Assembly (NCBI GenBank): GCA_018136815.1
Contig: CM030938.1
Location: forward strand, 4,984,749-5,048,748
Reading direction: 5' to 3'
Length of the DNA stretch: 64,000 nt
DNA from: Isochrysis galbana
Taxonomy: Eukaryota > Haptophyta > Isochrysidales > Isochrysidaceae
Shown here one piece after another: positions 1 through 10,460 of this stretch. The notes under the pieces were generated by a model that saw only the letters and a list, made by a program, of their open reading frames with translations, had not been told where the DNA came from and ran no database searches. Numbering within the stretch: the first letter of the stretch is position 1; every line of letters starts with the position of its first letter. Made by a program: the position numbers and the translations under genes.

Positions 1-1000
1 ACTACGCAAACGAAGGGTTCAAACTATCGTTAAAGTGAAAACTCGTCCGCTGAAGCCAACGCGGAGGGTCGAGGAGAGGTCCAAACTCGCGCGGGGGGAA
101 GAAGGCGATGTGCAGAGAGACCTTCTAGACAAGCGACGAGCAAGGGGCGACGAAACAAGACGCGAGACGCGGGGCGCGTGCCATTCGTTCTTCCTTTCTT
201 TCACCGAAAACGCGGCGAAACTAACGTTAAACATCGGTACCCCCTCCGCGAGAATCGCGAAGAAGAACGGACGAGATGGAGGCAATCATCGAAGGAATCG
301 CGAGAGGAATCGAAGCGAGGGGGGGGAACAGCGCGCGCGGGGGGGGAACGAACGACGGCCGGAGGAAACGAACCGCGCGCGGAGGAGAAGAACCTCGCGC
401 GGGGGGGGAATAATATAACGGCCGGAGGCGACGGATGGCACGCCGAGAGGAAGAACCTGCCGCGGGGGGCGAGGGACCGAGGGCACGGCGGGGCAGCGTG
501 GGAGGGCGCGAGGGTGATCTCGGAGCGAGATCGCGTCCTTTCCCTCGCGGAGCGCAGAGAGACCCCCACGGAACATCCTGGGACCGGAGAATGTTTTGGA
601 CGAAACTTCCCTCCGTCGGCCGAGGAGAGGAGGACGGAGAGAGAGAGAGAGAGAGTCTCGCAGAGCAACTGCGGAACGAGAAGTCGAAGTCATGCCGGTT
701 TATTACCTTAAACGAGCCAACAATTATAGTAACAGCAAAAACAAAATTCGAATCGCAAATTTCGAGACCAAAATCTGCAAACCTGGACTTGAGACCATGG
801 GGAATCCGAATCTGTGTGTCTTGTGCGTCAGTGGCAACACGGGGAACTGTTCAATTGTAATTGTGAGCGCGTACCTTACACGAATATTCATGCCTACAGC
901 CTTCAGATGGGCAGGAATACAACAGTATCAAGATAGCCGAAGGGCACTATCTCTATGTATCAAGATAGCTGAAAGGCACTATCTACTTCAAACATGTTAG
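1..1000. other. Stretch without recognisable gene
   Basis: Purine-rich, low-complexity sequence up to about 660, then more AT-rich. Several overlapping open frames exist on both strands, but all are Arg/Glu/Gly or Ser/Pro biased in the way that GC-rich repeats give by chance. No domain or splice pattern is seen. Confidence 0.5.
926..984. repeat. Two-copy 27-bp tandem repeat
   Basis: Copies at 926-952 and 958-984, starting TATCAAGATAG, differ at two positions and are separated by 5 bp. No further copies are seen. Confidence 0.8.
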
Positions 1001-1836
1001 GTCCAAACCAAACCTATTCACAGCCTTAGCACTGAACACGGGAACACTAGCGTACACGATGCCCGCTCTGAAAGTGGTCTGCAAATTTGGGAGCGGAGGT
1101 GGAAGCGTTGCGCGCGGGGGGGGAAAGGCCCCCATGCGGTAACGGTAAATGTGGCCCCACTGTTTTTCGCACTATTTTTTACTCTTTTTTTTCGATTCCC
1201 AAAAACAGCTGTTTTTAATGTCTTTCTAGACCTCACCCGCTGTTTTCCACGTCCCACATCTATGGTCCGGTGTATGTGGCTGCTATGTAGGGATACTAGC
1301 TAACAAGATCTCCTTCGACGCTATAAGTTCTAACGGTAAGCCCCTTCCGCTCCAATCGCGACGGGTAGGGAGTAGCTAGTAGTCTCGTCCGGCGGATGTG
1401 GCTATCTCTTAAGCGGCGGCAGGAAGCATCTTTGGAGGTGCTCCGTGACATGTGAGTGCTCTAAGCTCCATATATTAAGGTAAATGGATCTTCCATACAT
1501 TGTAAACACATCCCGTCCTCGAGGCAACTACAACATGCATCACCTCCTAGGGTGCTTCGTTCTAATAACTACATGCTAGCATGTTAGCTAACATTCGTTC
1601 TAACATGCAACACATACGAATGCTAGCTAACAACTAACAATAAGATGTCCTACGACGCTCTACGTTCTAACGGCAGAGAGACCCCACACACGGCACTGGG
1701 CGCTGCGACGGCTGCTGCGGTGCGTACGGAGACACGCCACGCCGCTTTCTAACATGAACAAGGACAACACAGAATAAACACGGGGGGGACCACGGTGGGT
1801 CAACAGAGAAAGCAAAGAAGGAGAAACCACGAGAGG
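1001..1836. other. Stretch without recognisable gene
   Basis: AT-richer spacer. A roughly 38-bp segment at about 1300-1338 recurs imperfectly at about 1640-1676; both contain TTCTAACGG and a CGACGCT core. Repeated TAGCTAACA words lie between 1560 and 1640. No coding signal is seen. Confidence 0.5.
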
Positions 1837-1837
1837 G

Positions 1838-1961
1838 GGGGGGGGGGGGAGAGAGAGAGAGAGAGAAAGAGAGGGGGGGGGAGAGGGGGGGGGGGGGGCG
1901 GGGGGAGAGAGAGAAAGAGAGAGAGAGGGAGGGAGAGAGAGTAGAGAGAGAGAGAGAGGGA

Positions 1962-2012
<51 letters not shown>

Positions 2013-2015
2013 GGA

Positions 2016-2056
<41 letters not shown>

Positions 2057-2065
2057 AGAGGGAGA

Positions 2066-2144
<79 letters not shown>
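1838..2144. repeat. GA-rich microsatellite with poly-G runs
   Basis: About 300 bp of almost pure purine on the plus strand, mainly (GA)n with interspersed G runs. It ends about 100 bp upstream of the bestrophin reading frame. Open frames across it on the minus strand are Ser-Leu repeats and are not genes. Confidence 0.95.
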
Positions 2145-2145
<1 letters not shown>

Positions 2146-2246
2146 TCGCTCTCCTCTTTCTCTCTTTCCCTCGCCGCCCTCTCCCTCCCGTGCGTGTGTG
2201 GGTCGGTGGGGTGGGGGGGGGGGGGGGAGGGGGCGCCGAGGAGCGG

Positions 2247-3887
2247 ATGGCCTCGCTCCTCGTGGCAGCCTTCTTCTCTGCGCTGCCCTCGGCAGTGGGG
2301 GAAGCACACGCGATCTTCCTCCCGCGGCTCTCCTTGTCCCTCTCTTCTCCCTTCACTTCCCTCACACCACAGCCTCGCTGGCCTTCTGTCTCACTCGCCT
2401 CTCTCTCATCTCTCTCTCTCTCTCTCTCTCATCTCTCTCTCTGCTGCCAGACATCTGGAGCTCTTTGCGAGCTTCGGGAGGAGACTCTCTTGGCGACGGA
2501 GGGACCTCTGGCTGCACGCGCTGGCTCCATTTGGGCGCGACAGACACGCTGCAAAGCGCCCAGTAAGCGCATGACGACGCTCGTACGCCCTGCCACCTTA
2601 CGATGCACTCCCTCTGCGCGTGCGCCTCCTCCGTGCTGCTCAATGCGGAGCGAGTTGCAGTGTGCGCGCGAGGCGCTCCTCGCCGAGGCCGAGCTAGAGC
2701 GCAGGTCAACCCTGGTCGAGCTACCCGTTCTCTTCACCAACGAGACCGCTAGCTCCTCCTTCGACTTTGAGCGGTGGGCGGTACACCGTGGGTCGGGACG
2801 GTACGCACGCCTCCTCATTGGCATCCTGCTCGGGGTCACCACGAGGCGAATTGGGTTTACAGTCGCGCTACTTGTCATCTTCTCTGCCATGGTCGATGGA
2901 TACGCTAAGCTCACAGCGGTGAACCCGTCCATGCCTGAGTTTGTATTGCCGCTGACACCATTCGAGCTAACAGCACCTGTCTTAGGGCTCCTCCTTGTCT
3001 TCCGCACCAACACAGCCTACGAGCGCTTTGACACGGGCTCGGCCGCCTCTTGGGAGATCAGCAATCGTTTCCGTTCGGTAATGCGTCAGCTCATCTCGTA
3101 CACCTGCGCGGCCGACGTGCCCATGGTTGAGCGCGAGGCGGCCAGCGAGCTGATCGATGCGCTGTTGCTGCTCCACAATTTCATCATGAGCGCCTACCTG
3201 CGCGGAGTCGCCCCGGCCGGAGAGACCTCCTTCTCGCAGGCGGACGTGGTCCGCGCGAGTCTAGGTACCGAGCTGGAAGGGACTGATGCGGAGCGGCTCG
3301 ACGGAGAGCTGACGCCGTGGCTAGGCTTGACGGCCATCTCGTGCTCGCTGGTCGCGCGTCTTCCCTCGGTCGGTACAAACGAGCGCATCATCATCGACAA
3401 CCAGCTTACTGAGATCACGAGCTCGCTCTCGATCTGTGAGAAGCTGCTCCGCACGCCAATCCCGCTCGGCTACACGCGCTACAGCGTACGCTTCCTATGG
3501 ATATGGCTAACGCTCCTCCCGTTTGCGTTGACCAACACCTTTGCCGAGTTTGGTGTCGGCACGTGGTGGGAGAACAAGCCACAGCCTGTCGTTGTGCTCG
3601 CCATGCTCTTCATCGGTTTCATCTTTCTCTCCATTGAAGGTGCGCACGGGCACACTGCTGTTGCTGTGTGTGGAGCCCGTCGGCGCCTCTCGACTTGTCG
3701 TTACAGCCGCCCTGCGTCTGTGCTCGCAGACATCGCCGTTCAGATCGAGGAGCCGTTCGCAATTCTGCCGCTTGAGGAGCACCAGCGTTGGCTCGAGCGC
3801 GACGCTCAGCAGATGAAGCGCATCATGGCGCACCACAAGCGAGGCACGACGCAGGTTCACGATATGCATCGGTCAAAACAGCATTAG
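2247..3887 (+). CDS. Bestrophin-family (UPF0187) chloride channel, possibly plastid-targeted
   Basis: Predicted anion channel of the bestrophin family, to which the thylakoid channel VCCN1 belongs. Seen: the hallmark LLVFRTNTAYERF after the first membrane segments, a later PLGYTRYSVRFLWIWLTLLPFAL-like helix, a final hydrophobic segment ending GFIFLSIE, and then IEEPFAILPL, the conserved acidic Ca-clasp-like stretch. A 90-bp intron (3640..3729) must be removed to join SIE to DIAVQIEEPF. Spliced length is about 516 aa from the ATG at 2247. I chose that ATG because it begins a signal-peptide-like stretch (MASLLVAAFFSALPSA). The frame is open back to 2190, but that part is encoded by a G-run. A (CT)n tract ending CTGCCAG at about 2450 looks like another 3' splice site, so the first 70-100 codons are uncertain and a start at 2571 is possible. 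Family assignment is strong; plastid location is inference. Confidence 0.88.
   Translation: MASLLVAAFFSALPSAVGEAHAIFLPRLSLSLSSPFTSLTPQPRWPSVSLASLSSLSLSLSHLSLCCQTSGALCELREETLLATEGPLAARAGSIWARQTRCKAPSKRMTTLVRPATLRCTPSARAPPPCCSMRSELQCAREALLAEAELERRSTLVELPVLFTNETASSSFDFERWAVHRGSGRYARLLIGILLGVTTRRIGFTVALLVIFSAMVDGYAKLTAVNPSMPEFVLPLTPFELTAPVLGLLLVFRTNTAYERFDTGSAASWEISNRFRSVMRQLISYTCAADVPMVEREAASELIDALLLLHNFIMSAYLRGVAPAGETSFSQADVVRASLGTELEGTDAERLDGELTPWLGLTAISCSLVARLPSVGTNERIIIDNQLTEITSSLSICEKLLRTPIPLGYTRYSVRFLWIWLTLLPFALTNTFAEFGVGTWWENKPQPVVVLAMLFIGFIFLSIEGAHGHTAVAVCGARRRLSTCRYSRPASVLADIAVQIEEPFAILPLEEHQRWLERDAQQMKRIMAHHKRGTTQVHDMHRSKQH
3640..3729 (+). other. In-frame 90-nt intron in bestrophin gene
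   Basis: Begins GTGCGC after ATTGAAG and ends GTGCTCGCAG. It is exactly 30 codons long with no stop, so the unspliced frame stays open. Removal creates an Asp codon across the junction and restores the family motif IED-IAVQIEEPF, which is the reason for the call. Confidence 0.85.
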
Positions 3888-5939
3888 CACTGGTGGCTTC
3901 GCAGGCCTCGTCGCGCACTTACGTGCACGCGCTACAATGCTGCGCAGCTTTTGCTTAGGTGTGCATGGACGCCCGTCGGCGCAGTCGCAATCGTCAATGA
4001 GACGCGCGTCCTTGGCTGTCAAGAGAAGCCGACGGCGTCTCATCGAGCCCTCTCCCCCATTTATTATTGCCTAATGTTAGCAAATCATAGGGCATGCGCG
4101 CGTGCACAACGTGCCTCCGTTCCAATCTGCGGCTCCAAGTCACAGCTGCTCGCTGTTGTTTTCGCTGTGTCCCATCCTTCTCTTATAGGCAACGACGCTT
4201 CAGCCAGATGTAGTTTTCAGATTCCGCTTCATTCGGCTAGCATACTATTCTGCGCTTCAGGAGCCATGTGGTGTGTGATAGCATGTGGTTGCCTTGCGTT
4301 TGATGATATACGGCCTTGATTGCTTTCGCTCCTTGTTGCGGGTGGCGGGCTTCAAAGCCGCTTGTAGTTTTGCGCTTACTCCTTACTCCTTACTTCTGCT
4401 GGTCTGAGCCAACGTGACAGATCGAGCGTCGAGCGTGACCACTGGCTCGACATGCGAAGAGACGGAAGGGGACCGATCGGCGGTAGGCGCGGCGGGAGCA
4501 CAGAGGAGTGATAGGGCAATGCGGCTGGCGGGCTTGATAATTGATAATAAAAATAGTAGTAATGAAACATCTGAGCGTTAGTTCGACTACTCCCACTAGC
4601 CCGGTACTATCACGACGCCCCTCAGCCTCAGCGCACTTGTGACGAATTGAACGTTGCCACACATTCAATCGGCGACGGAAAGGAGGAAGGGTTTACGGTT
4701 GGAGGCGCGGCGCGCGGCTGGGGGAGCCCGCCGGATGGAAAGACGGGCTCCACCTCATCCAGGGATGGAGGCGGGATGGCGGATGGCGGGCTTGGGTGTT
4801 GGCGGGCGTGGCGACGGAGCAGACATGGACGTAGCGAGCGCGAGCGAGGGCGTGAGTGATGTGCTGGTGATGTGTCTCGCTTCTCTCCTTTCGTCTACGG
4901 AGGATGGATCTCCCTCCCCTTTCGCTGCCCTTGGCCCCTAGTCGAAGTCGCGAAGCAGCGCGCACGACCTCCCCGAACCCAAAGACTACGCTTTGAGGGA
5001 ACCGGGGAAGGGGAAAGGGTTGACGGTAGACAAGGACGGGTAGGAGGGAGTAGCACAGGCACTCTGCCTCGCGCCGTACAAGTAGCGGAAATTTTGAAAA
5101 GAATTTATTTTTCCTTTTCCTTCTTCCTTCTCCCCTTGCGTTCCAACAATTCAATTCCGAAGGACGTAAGGCCAACCATTCATCAGCCGGGATGTGTACT
5201 TCCAAAAACACGCACGTCAAAACACGCACAACGAAGGCATCAGGAAGCCTTGGGCGACCTCTTTCCCCAAGTGCATCACTCTGCGGGTTTCTACGGCTCC
5301 TCTCACTACTGACCGCGCGAGCGTTGGGGCGAGATAAGCATCACCTCCGCGTGTACGCCGACTTGAGGTCAAACGCTATCGTGCAGGCGATCACGCCATC
5401 GTATAGGCGATCACTCGTCACACCGATTCACAAGGTGAATGCGGAGAGTGTGAGGATGACCACACCTCTCGCCTTCTTTTGAAGAGGCGAGGTAAGCTAT
5501 GCATCGCGAGGCAACGCCACCCCGTCAAAGCTGCAGATGAGTCCAAAGTGGACACGCCCGGGTTTGAAGAGTGGGAGTATTGCGAACGTCAGCGGCACTT
5601 GCCCTCGCGAGGCGGGTCGGCATGTAAACCACGGCATCAATGAAGCCTCGGAAAACCACTCCGACTTTTATAGCTCGACCGGTGCCACCGTCGGCTCTTT
5701 GCTGTAGGGCGACCGCCGTCCGCCCCACACGCCCCCACTACCTTTTCCAAGCTGAAAATAACCGGCATTGGGAACTAGCCTCGAGCTCAGCCGCGGAGGG
5801 ATTACGCGCGTGCGTTGCCGGCGGCGGCAATGACGAGGGCGACGGGCTTTGCCGGCGTGCTTCACTCTAGCACAACGCGTGGAAATTGGGGCCAGCCCAA
5901 AGTATGCGGAGGTTACCCGGCTGAGCTGCCCTTGTCTCC
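3888..5939. other. Intergenic region
   Basis: Follows the bestrophin stop and probably includes its 3' UTR. Contains the dispersed repeat at 4541-4640 and a 20-bp near-tandem pair at about 5380-5418 (GGCGATCAC repeated). Open frames are short, with no recognisable product. Confidence 0.5.
4541..4640 (+). repeat. Dispersed repeat, inverted copy at 54509-54586
   Basis: The core ACTACTCCCACTAGCCCGGT, with flanks GAGCGTTAG and GCGCACTTG, recurs in reverse complement at 54509-54586 with a few substitutions. Neither copy shows target duplications that I can see. It is probably an end of an uncharacterised transposable element. Confidence 0.7.
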
Positions 5940-7639
5940 TCACTGGTCAAAATAATTGGCGAGATTGACGTTGCCGCACGGGTTGACGCCCGGAACCGTC
6001 CCGTACACCATCAGATTACCCCAGAACCCCGCGAGTGCCTGCAAGTGCGCGTGGCGCCGGGAGTGAGAGGAAGCACACGGGCGCGAACCATTGGTCGCCA
6101 CGGCATCGAGCGGGCCACAGGAGGCGCAGTGCAAAGCCTTGCAAAAAGAAGGCCTGATGCTCGCGCACCTCCCCGCCACGGTTGCGGCACAGCGCGGCGT
6201 CCTTGCGCAGCTGCGTGTAGAGCTTCTTCGAGCGCGGGTACCCCTCGACCTGCAGGCCGGACGCCGATTGCTCATCGAGCTCACGTGTGGCGAGGCGGGT
6301 GGCGCGGGCGAGGCGGGTGGGTGCAAGCAAGGCTTGAGGCGGGCGCGGCACCACCTTGGCCGGGATCCCGACAAGCCGCTGGGTGGAGGTGCCGGTATTC
6401 AGCGCGTCGAAAAACGCGTTGATGCTCTGCCTCCCCTCGTCCCAGGTCTTTTTGACGGCCGCGACCTCGGCTGCGGAGGGTTGCGCGACGTTGCCCGTCG
6501 TCTGCCCACGCCGAGCCAGCAATGATAGCCGCAGCGCTGACGCTTGGAAGCGATCGAGCGCCAGCTGCATCTCGTCTCCACCGGCGTCGGGCGGGAAGGA
6601 TAGCGTGAGGATTCGCATAGGTGTGAGATACTCCCGCTCGAGGGCGGAGACGGAGGCGGCCGAGCCGATGTCGGTAGATTCGGTCAAAGCGCCGATTGAG
6701 TCCCACCGCCCAGGGTTGTCCAGAAGGTCGTACAGATCGAATACGTACGAGTCCGCCGCCAGCTGAAGCGCCGGCCAATACCTGCAAATAGCCGTGCAAG
6801 TGGGTCCCGTGAGCTCTCAGCAGTCGAACGCTGCTCCCCGGGCGCTCCCAGTCCATCCTAGACCTTCCAGGGCCATCCCTAGTCGCAAATGCAGGCCCTT
6901 GAGCCCTTGAGAGCCCCTGAGTCGTCACGAGCCGCCACGAGTTCTCGAGAGCACTCAGGAGCCCTTCCCAACCCTCCGTGAAAACAAGTAGCACGCCTCA
7001 AATCCCCATGGCCCCAGCATGGTGCGTTCCGGCCCTCCTGGAGCCTTTCACAAGCCTCAGGATCTCTCGGGAGCCTTTCATTTGCGCTCCGTAGCGCTCG
7101 CTCAGCCTTCGGCAACCCTCGTGAGCGATCCCAAGTTCTTGCACAGCCTCGTTCCACCATGTGCCGAGCTCCATCAGCAGTCTGCCACCCATCCGCAGCC
7201 GTGTGCCTTCCTGCCCTTCCGCCTCCCTCCCCCCCTCCCCCCCCGCTCTGTCAACACCATCGTGGGCGCTGCCCCAGCACACTCCTAGCTCCGCAATCGC
7301 CCGCCTGCCCCACAGAGACACCCCCCCCCCGCCCCCTCCCCCGCGCGCTTTCCCCCTCCCGCGCACGCTCGATCGCCCCGATTCCCCCCCCTCGACGCTT
7401 CCTCCCCACCCCCCACCCCTCACAGGAGGCTGAGTGGATTGTCCGTCTCTCCCCTCGGCTCCTCACTGCTTGTACGCTGACTGCGCCTTTGGGGGGAGCT
7501 CGTCGAGCGCGAGCGGCTCGATCGCGAAGGCGGGTGGGAGGAGGCTCGACACCGCCGCGCCGCACAGCACTCCGCGCCGCGAGAAGGGAGCAGGAGAGAG
7601 GGCGGAGAGCAGGGAGAGCGCCGCGAGAGGGGACGCCAT
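5940..7639 (-). CDS. Thylakoid-lumen-targeted conserved algal protein, four exons
   Basis: Four exons on the minus strand: 7467..7639, 6355..6781, 6169..6249 and 5940..6038. All introns are GT-AG and phases match, giving 259 aa. The N-terminus has a hydrophobic stretch, then SRRGVLCGAAVSSLLPPAFA, a twin-arginine lumen-targeting signal with an A-x-A-like cleavage site. The mature part reads as helical (residues about 58-200), followed by YPRSKKLYTQLRKDAALCRNRGGE and a strongly patterned C-terminus (GFWGNLMVYGTVPGVNPCGN, then YF-x-Q-stop). I recall no named family and give no function. A four-helix, PsbQ-like lumen protein is one possibility. Splicing is supported because each removal joins continuous, conserved-looking sequence. 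Intron 2 (6250..6354, 105 nt) is stop-free and in frame. Intron 1 (6782..7466) is 685 bp and holds nothing recognisable. Confidence 0.8.
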
Positions 7640-8137
7640 TGATAGCGAGGTGGGGGGGGGGGGAGAGAGAGAGAGAGAGAGGGAGCGGAGCGGAGCGACG
7701 GGAGAGTCCCTGGGCAACTATTCTGTATATTCGTCGCTTCGTTTTGTTCTCAGAGTGCCTCCCCCCCTTCTCTCTGTGTGTCTCTCTCTCGCCTCTCGTC
7801 TTTTTTTCTCCCCTCTCCCTCTCATCCTCTCCTCTTCCATCTCTCCCTCTCCCTTTGTCTCCTTCTTCCTGCCTTCTTCCTGCCTCCATCATCTCTCCCT
7901 CCCTCTCTCTTTCATCTCTTCCCCTTTCATCTCTCCCTCTCTCTCTTTTCATTTCCCTCCCTATCCCTCCCTCCCTCCTGCCCCCCTTCCCCCTCCCTCT
8001 CTCTCTCTCCCACCACCGCCACTCACATCGCTCTCACTAAAATATCGCAATATCGGCCAGATTTTCAATTTAAAGTAAAAAAACATACGAAAGAGTCTAC
8101 ACCACTTAGAAAGTAACATTGTCGCGGTCACACGAGA
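7640..8137. other. Upstream region with CT-rich tract
   Basis: 5' side of the lumen-protein gene. 7760-8015 is a pyrimidine-rich, degenerate (CT)n and CCCT tract. No TATA box is evident in either direction. Confidence 0.5.
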
Positions 8138-8336
8138 TAGGGCGGTCAAATAGTGCCTTTTAACCTTTAGTAAGGGCTGGGCTGCATTTCTTGACCGTGG
8201 CGCGATGCCCAAAAAAAAACTCCGGGAGGGGCACCTGCCACCACGAACATCTTGGCCCAGATATGGTGCGATTTTCCTCCCTCTCCCCCCCTCCCCCCTC
8301 CGTCACGCGCGCTCACGCTCTACCTGTAAAGTAAAG
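8138..8336 (+). repeat. Dispersed repeat family, inverted copy at 21399-21583
   Basis: About 200 bp sharing GGGCGGTCAAA, then TTAGTAAGGGC, GACCGTGGCGCGATGCCCAA and, at the far end, CGCGCTCACGCTCTACC with the reverse complement of 21399-21583. A more decayed relative lies at about 11315-11457. It has no coding capacity, so it is a non-autonomous repeat or the untranslated end of an unseen element. Confidence 0.8.
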
Positions 8337-8689
8337 AATTTGAGAGAGAATTTGAATTTGCGGTCGCGCCCGCGGGGAGATCGGTTCCTTAGTCCTTAGT
8401 CCTTAATATCTAAGCCTAAGCTGCACTTGGCATTTGATTCCCGCCCGATGCAGCACCGTGTCGGGCTGCTTGCTGCTTGGCCCCGGCCAGGTTTTCGCGA
8501 AATGTTTTGCAAAATTCTCGCTCAACGAAAAAAAAATGTGCACGAAATTTGGGTGGGAAACCAACGAAATTTGGGCTACGCTCCCGTGAGCAGGCGAAAA
8601 GGCGAGGCGAGGTGGGGGGGCGGGGGCAGCATTGCTCACCCCTTTAGCCTTTAGCCATGCCTCATGATGAGGGGGGGATTGATCCCGCA
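8337..8689. other. Stretch without recognisable gene
   Basis: Short AT/GC mixed spacer between two repeats. No coding or structural signal is seen. Confidence 0.5.
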
Positions 8690-9093
8690 CTTCTAAATAG
8701 GGGCTGACAAGAGTTGCCGGCAACTTTTGGAGCAACTTTGGGGTGTTTGAGCGTGCGAGCAACTCGCAGCATCTTTAAGGGTCACGGGCAACATCGAGCA
8801 ACTCGAGCAACTTACCGAGCAACTTTACTACTTTTTACCCCTTAGTTATTAGTTAGAACTTAGAGACTTAGAGAGGGGGGGGGGCCGCGGCGCAAGTGCG
8901 GGGGGGGGGGGGGGCGCAAGTGGGTACTTGCTCGGCACTTGCACGACTGCGCGACTGCGTTTATGTGAAAGAACGAGGTCGAGTTGCTAATGAAAGAGAG
9001 AGCAGATGTCGTTTCACAGCACCCCCCCACACCCCTTCTCTCTTCTCTCTCTCCTCGCTCCTCGCTCCTCGCTCCTCGCCGACAACCAGTATC

Positions 9094-9240
9094 ATGTCCT
9101 TCCGTATCGTCGACTACGGCGAGAGCGAGAGCAGCGACATGGATGACGCGCTTCCGTCCATTCTCCTCTCCACCACCGCTGGCAGCGGGCAGTCGGCGCG
9201 GTGGCACGTGGCGGACGAGCACGACAAGAATAAAAAATAA
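9094..9240 (+). CDS. Small putative ORF inside hAT element
   Basis: 48 codons from an ATG in a reasonable context after a CT-rich leader. The product is acidic (FRIVDYGESESSDMDDAL near the start) and ends in Lys-rich HDKNKK. It may be the first exon of a captured gene continuing into the frame at 9283. I do not recognise it. Confidence 0.3.
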   Translation: MSFRIVDYGESESSDMDDALPSILLSTTAGSGQSARWHVADEHDKNKK

Positions 9241-9282
9241 TTACAACTGGGAATATCGGCGGCTGCACTGAGCCGCTGGCCG

Positions 9283-9753
9283 ATGCCGCACGCCGACGCA
9301 GGTGAAGACGCAGGTGAAGATGTCCCAGCAGGCCCTGCAGAGACCCCGGCAGAGCCCGGGGGCGGGCGGGCAGGTCATCTGAGCGCCCCGGCTTGCATTA
9401 ATGGTCATGTCTCGGGCCTAGGCTCCTTCAGACGGCGAAGGGGTAGCGTTGCGCACTCCCGGGGTTGCTGGAGTGCTGCAGCGATAAACTGCGAGGATGC
9501 TGCTGCTGCTGAGGCCGTAGAGGTCGCCAGTCGAGCGCCCGAAGTCAGTGGTGTCGCAGATTTGGCAACCAGTGGTGAGTCAGGCGCTCTCCGGCTGGGC
9601 TCCTTCAGAAGGCGAAGGCTTAGCGTCACGCATTCCCAGTGTTGCGGGAGTGGTGCAGCTTGCGAGAGTGCTGCAGCGACGAACGGCCCGGTCTCTGCAG
9701 ACCACTGGTCTTGCCGATCAAATGCAAGCCGCACTCATGTTGTAGTACAATGA
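9283..9753 (+). CDS. Hypothetical ORF inside hAT, duplicated SFRRRR-x-SV motif
   Basis: 156 codons with no recognised family. It has an internal duplication about 60 residues apart: LGSFRRRRGSVAHS and LGSFRRRRLSVTHS, each followed by Cys and an Ala-rich stretch. The duplication is also visible in DNA (from GGCTCCTTCAGA at about 9421 and 9599). RRxS is a basophilic kinase consensus. Given its place inside a non-autonomous transposon, this could be captured host sequence or a chance frame. Confidence 0.35.
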   Translation: MPHADAGEDAGEDVPAGPAETPAEPGGGRAGHLSAPACINGHVSGLGSFRRRRGSVAHSRGCWSAAAINCEDAAAAEAVEVASRAPEVSGVADLATSGESGALRLGSFRRRRLSVTHSQCCGSGAACESAAATNGPVSADHWSCRSNASRTHVVVQ

Positions 9754-10090
9754 TCGTGATGTGTGCTAACTAAGTACTAAGTACTAAGTGCTTGAGGCTT
9801 GAAGTACTAACTCTAACTAACTAACTAACTACTAACTACTAACTAACTCAACGCCATACACTAACACAACTACTAGTGACTAGTGCATGAAGTTTGGCAC
9901 GGGATGGTGCGACACGGACCCCACCCGACCCCACGGCGAACACGTACGTGCGGCTCGCGCGCTGCGAAACTCCGAGCAACTGCGAGCAACTTGCGAGCAA
10001 CTTTGCCCCCTTTCCAAGCAACTCGGAGCAACTTTTTGGAGCAATTTTGAGGGTCTGAGCGAGCAACTCTTGTCAGCCCCTACTTCTAAA

Positions 10091-10267
10091 GGCCCAATTT
10101 CCTGCCTATGTAGCCGCGGCGTTCCCTTCCCTTGCCTTCACCCGCCTACCACACCCTTCCCCACCTCCCAGTCCCTCAACAACCCCACCCCTCCACCCCC
10201 CCTCCCGCGCTCGCCATCGCCCATCCCCATCCCTGCCTGGAGGCTAAAGCGCCATTCCTGGCAGTCG
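10091..10267. other. Spacer
   Basis: C-rich spacer between the hAT element and the LTR fragment; nothing recognised. Confidence 0.5.
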
Positions 10268-10460
10268 AGAACCTAGAATCTAGCTAGATAGACCTGACAA
10301 ACAGGCTAGAAGGAACGAAACGAGAACCCGAATTCTAGGTCGCTAGGGACGAACCCTACCAACCTAGATGTGCCTGAGCTTCACCGTGTGGCCGCACGGC
10401 GAAGGACCTGGAAATAAGAGCCTGGAAATCGCATCATCTACGATGACGATGAATGCGACA
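10268..10460 (-). mobile_element. Truncated chromovirus LTR fragment
   Basis: About 190 bp matching the outer part of the LTRs at 35195-35985 and 52680-53470, with scattered substitutions and a short duplication (CTAGCTAGATAG). The right edge ends GAATGCGACA, exactly the LTR terminus, so the orientation is minus, like the large element. The rest of the LTR is missing on the left. Confidence 0.85.

Larger units (their letters stand above)
8698..10082. mobile_element. Non-autonomous hAT-type DNA transposon, 1385 bp
   Basis: Perfect 20-bp terminal inverted repeats, TAGGGGCTGACAAGAGTTGC at 8698-8717 and its complement at 10063-10082. They are flanked by an 8-bp target duplication CTTCTAAA at 8690-8697 and 10083-10090. 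An 8-bp duplication with TAGGG-type ends is the hAT signature. Both subterminal regions (8710-8830 and 9965-10050) hold clusters of GAGCAACT(T) words, as expected for transposase-binding sites. No transposase is encoded. The interior carries small open frames (9094..9240 and 9283..9753). A second copy of the left end is at 54774-55008, inverted. Confidence 0.92.

Noticed and set aside
926-1676. Possible CRISPR-like or regulatory repeat array
   Set aside because: Only two copies of each short repeat and no regular spacers; eukaryotic context.
1660-2365. Long minus-strand frames of Ser-Leu repeats
   Set aside because: Translations of the GA microsatellite in all frames; the same length of open frame arises in every frame of a stop-free dinucleotide repeat.
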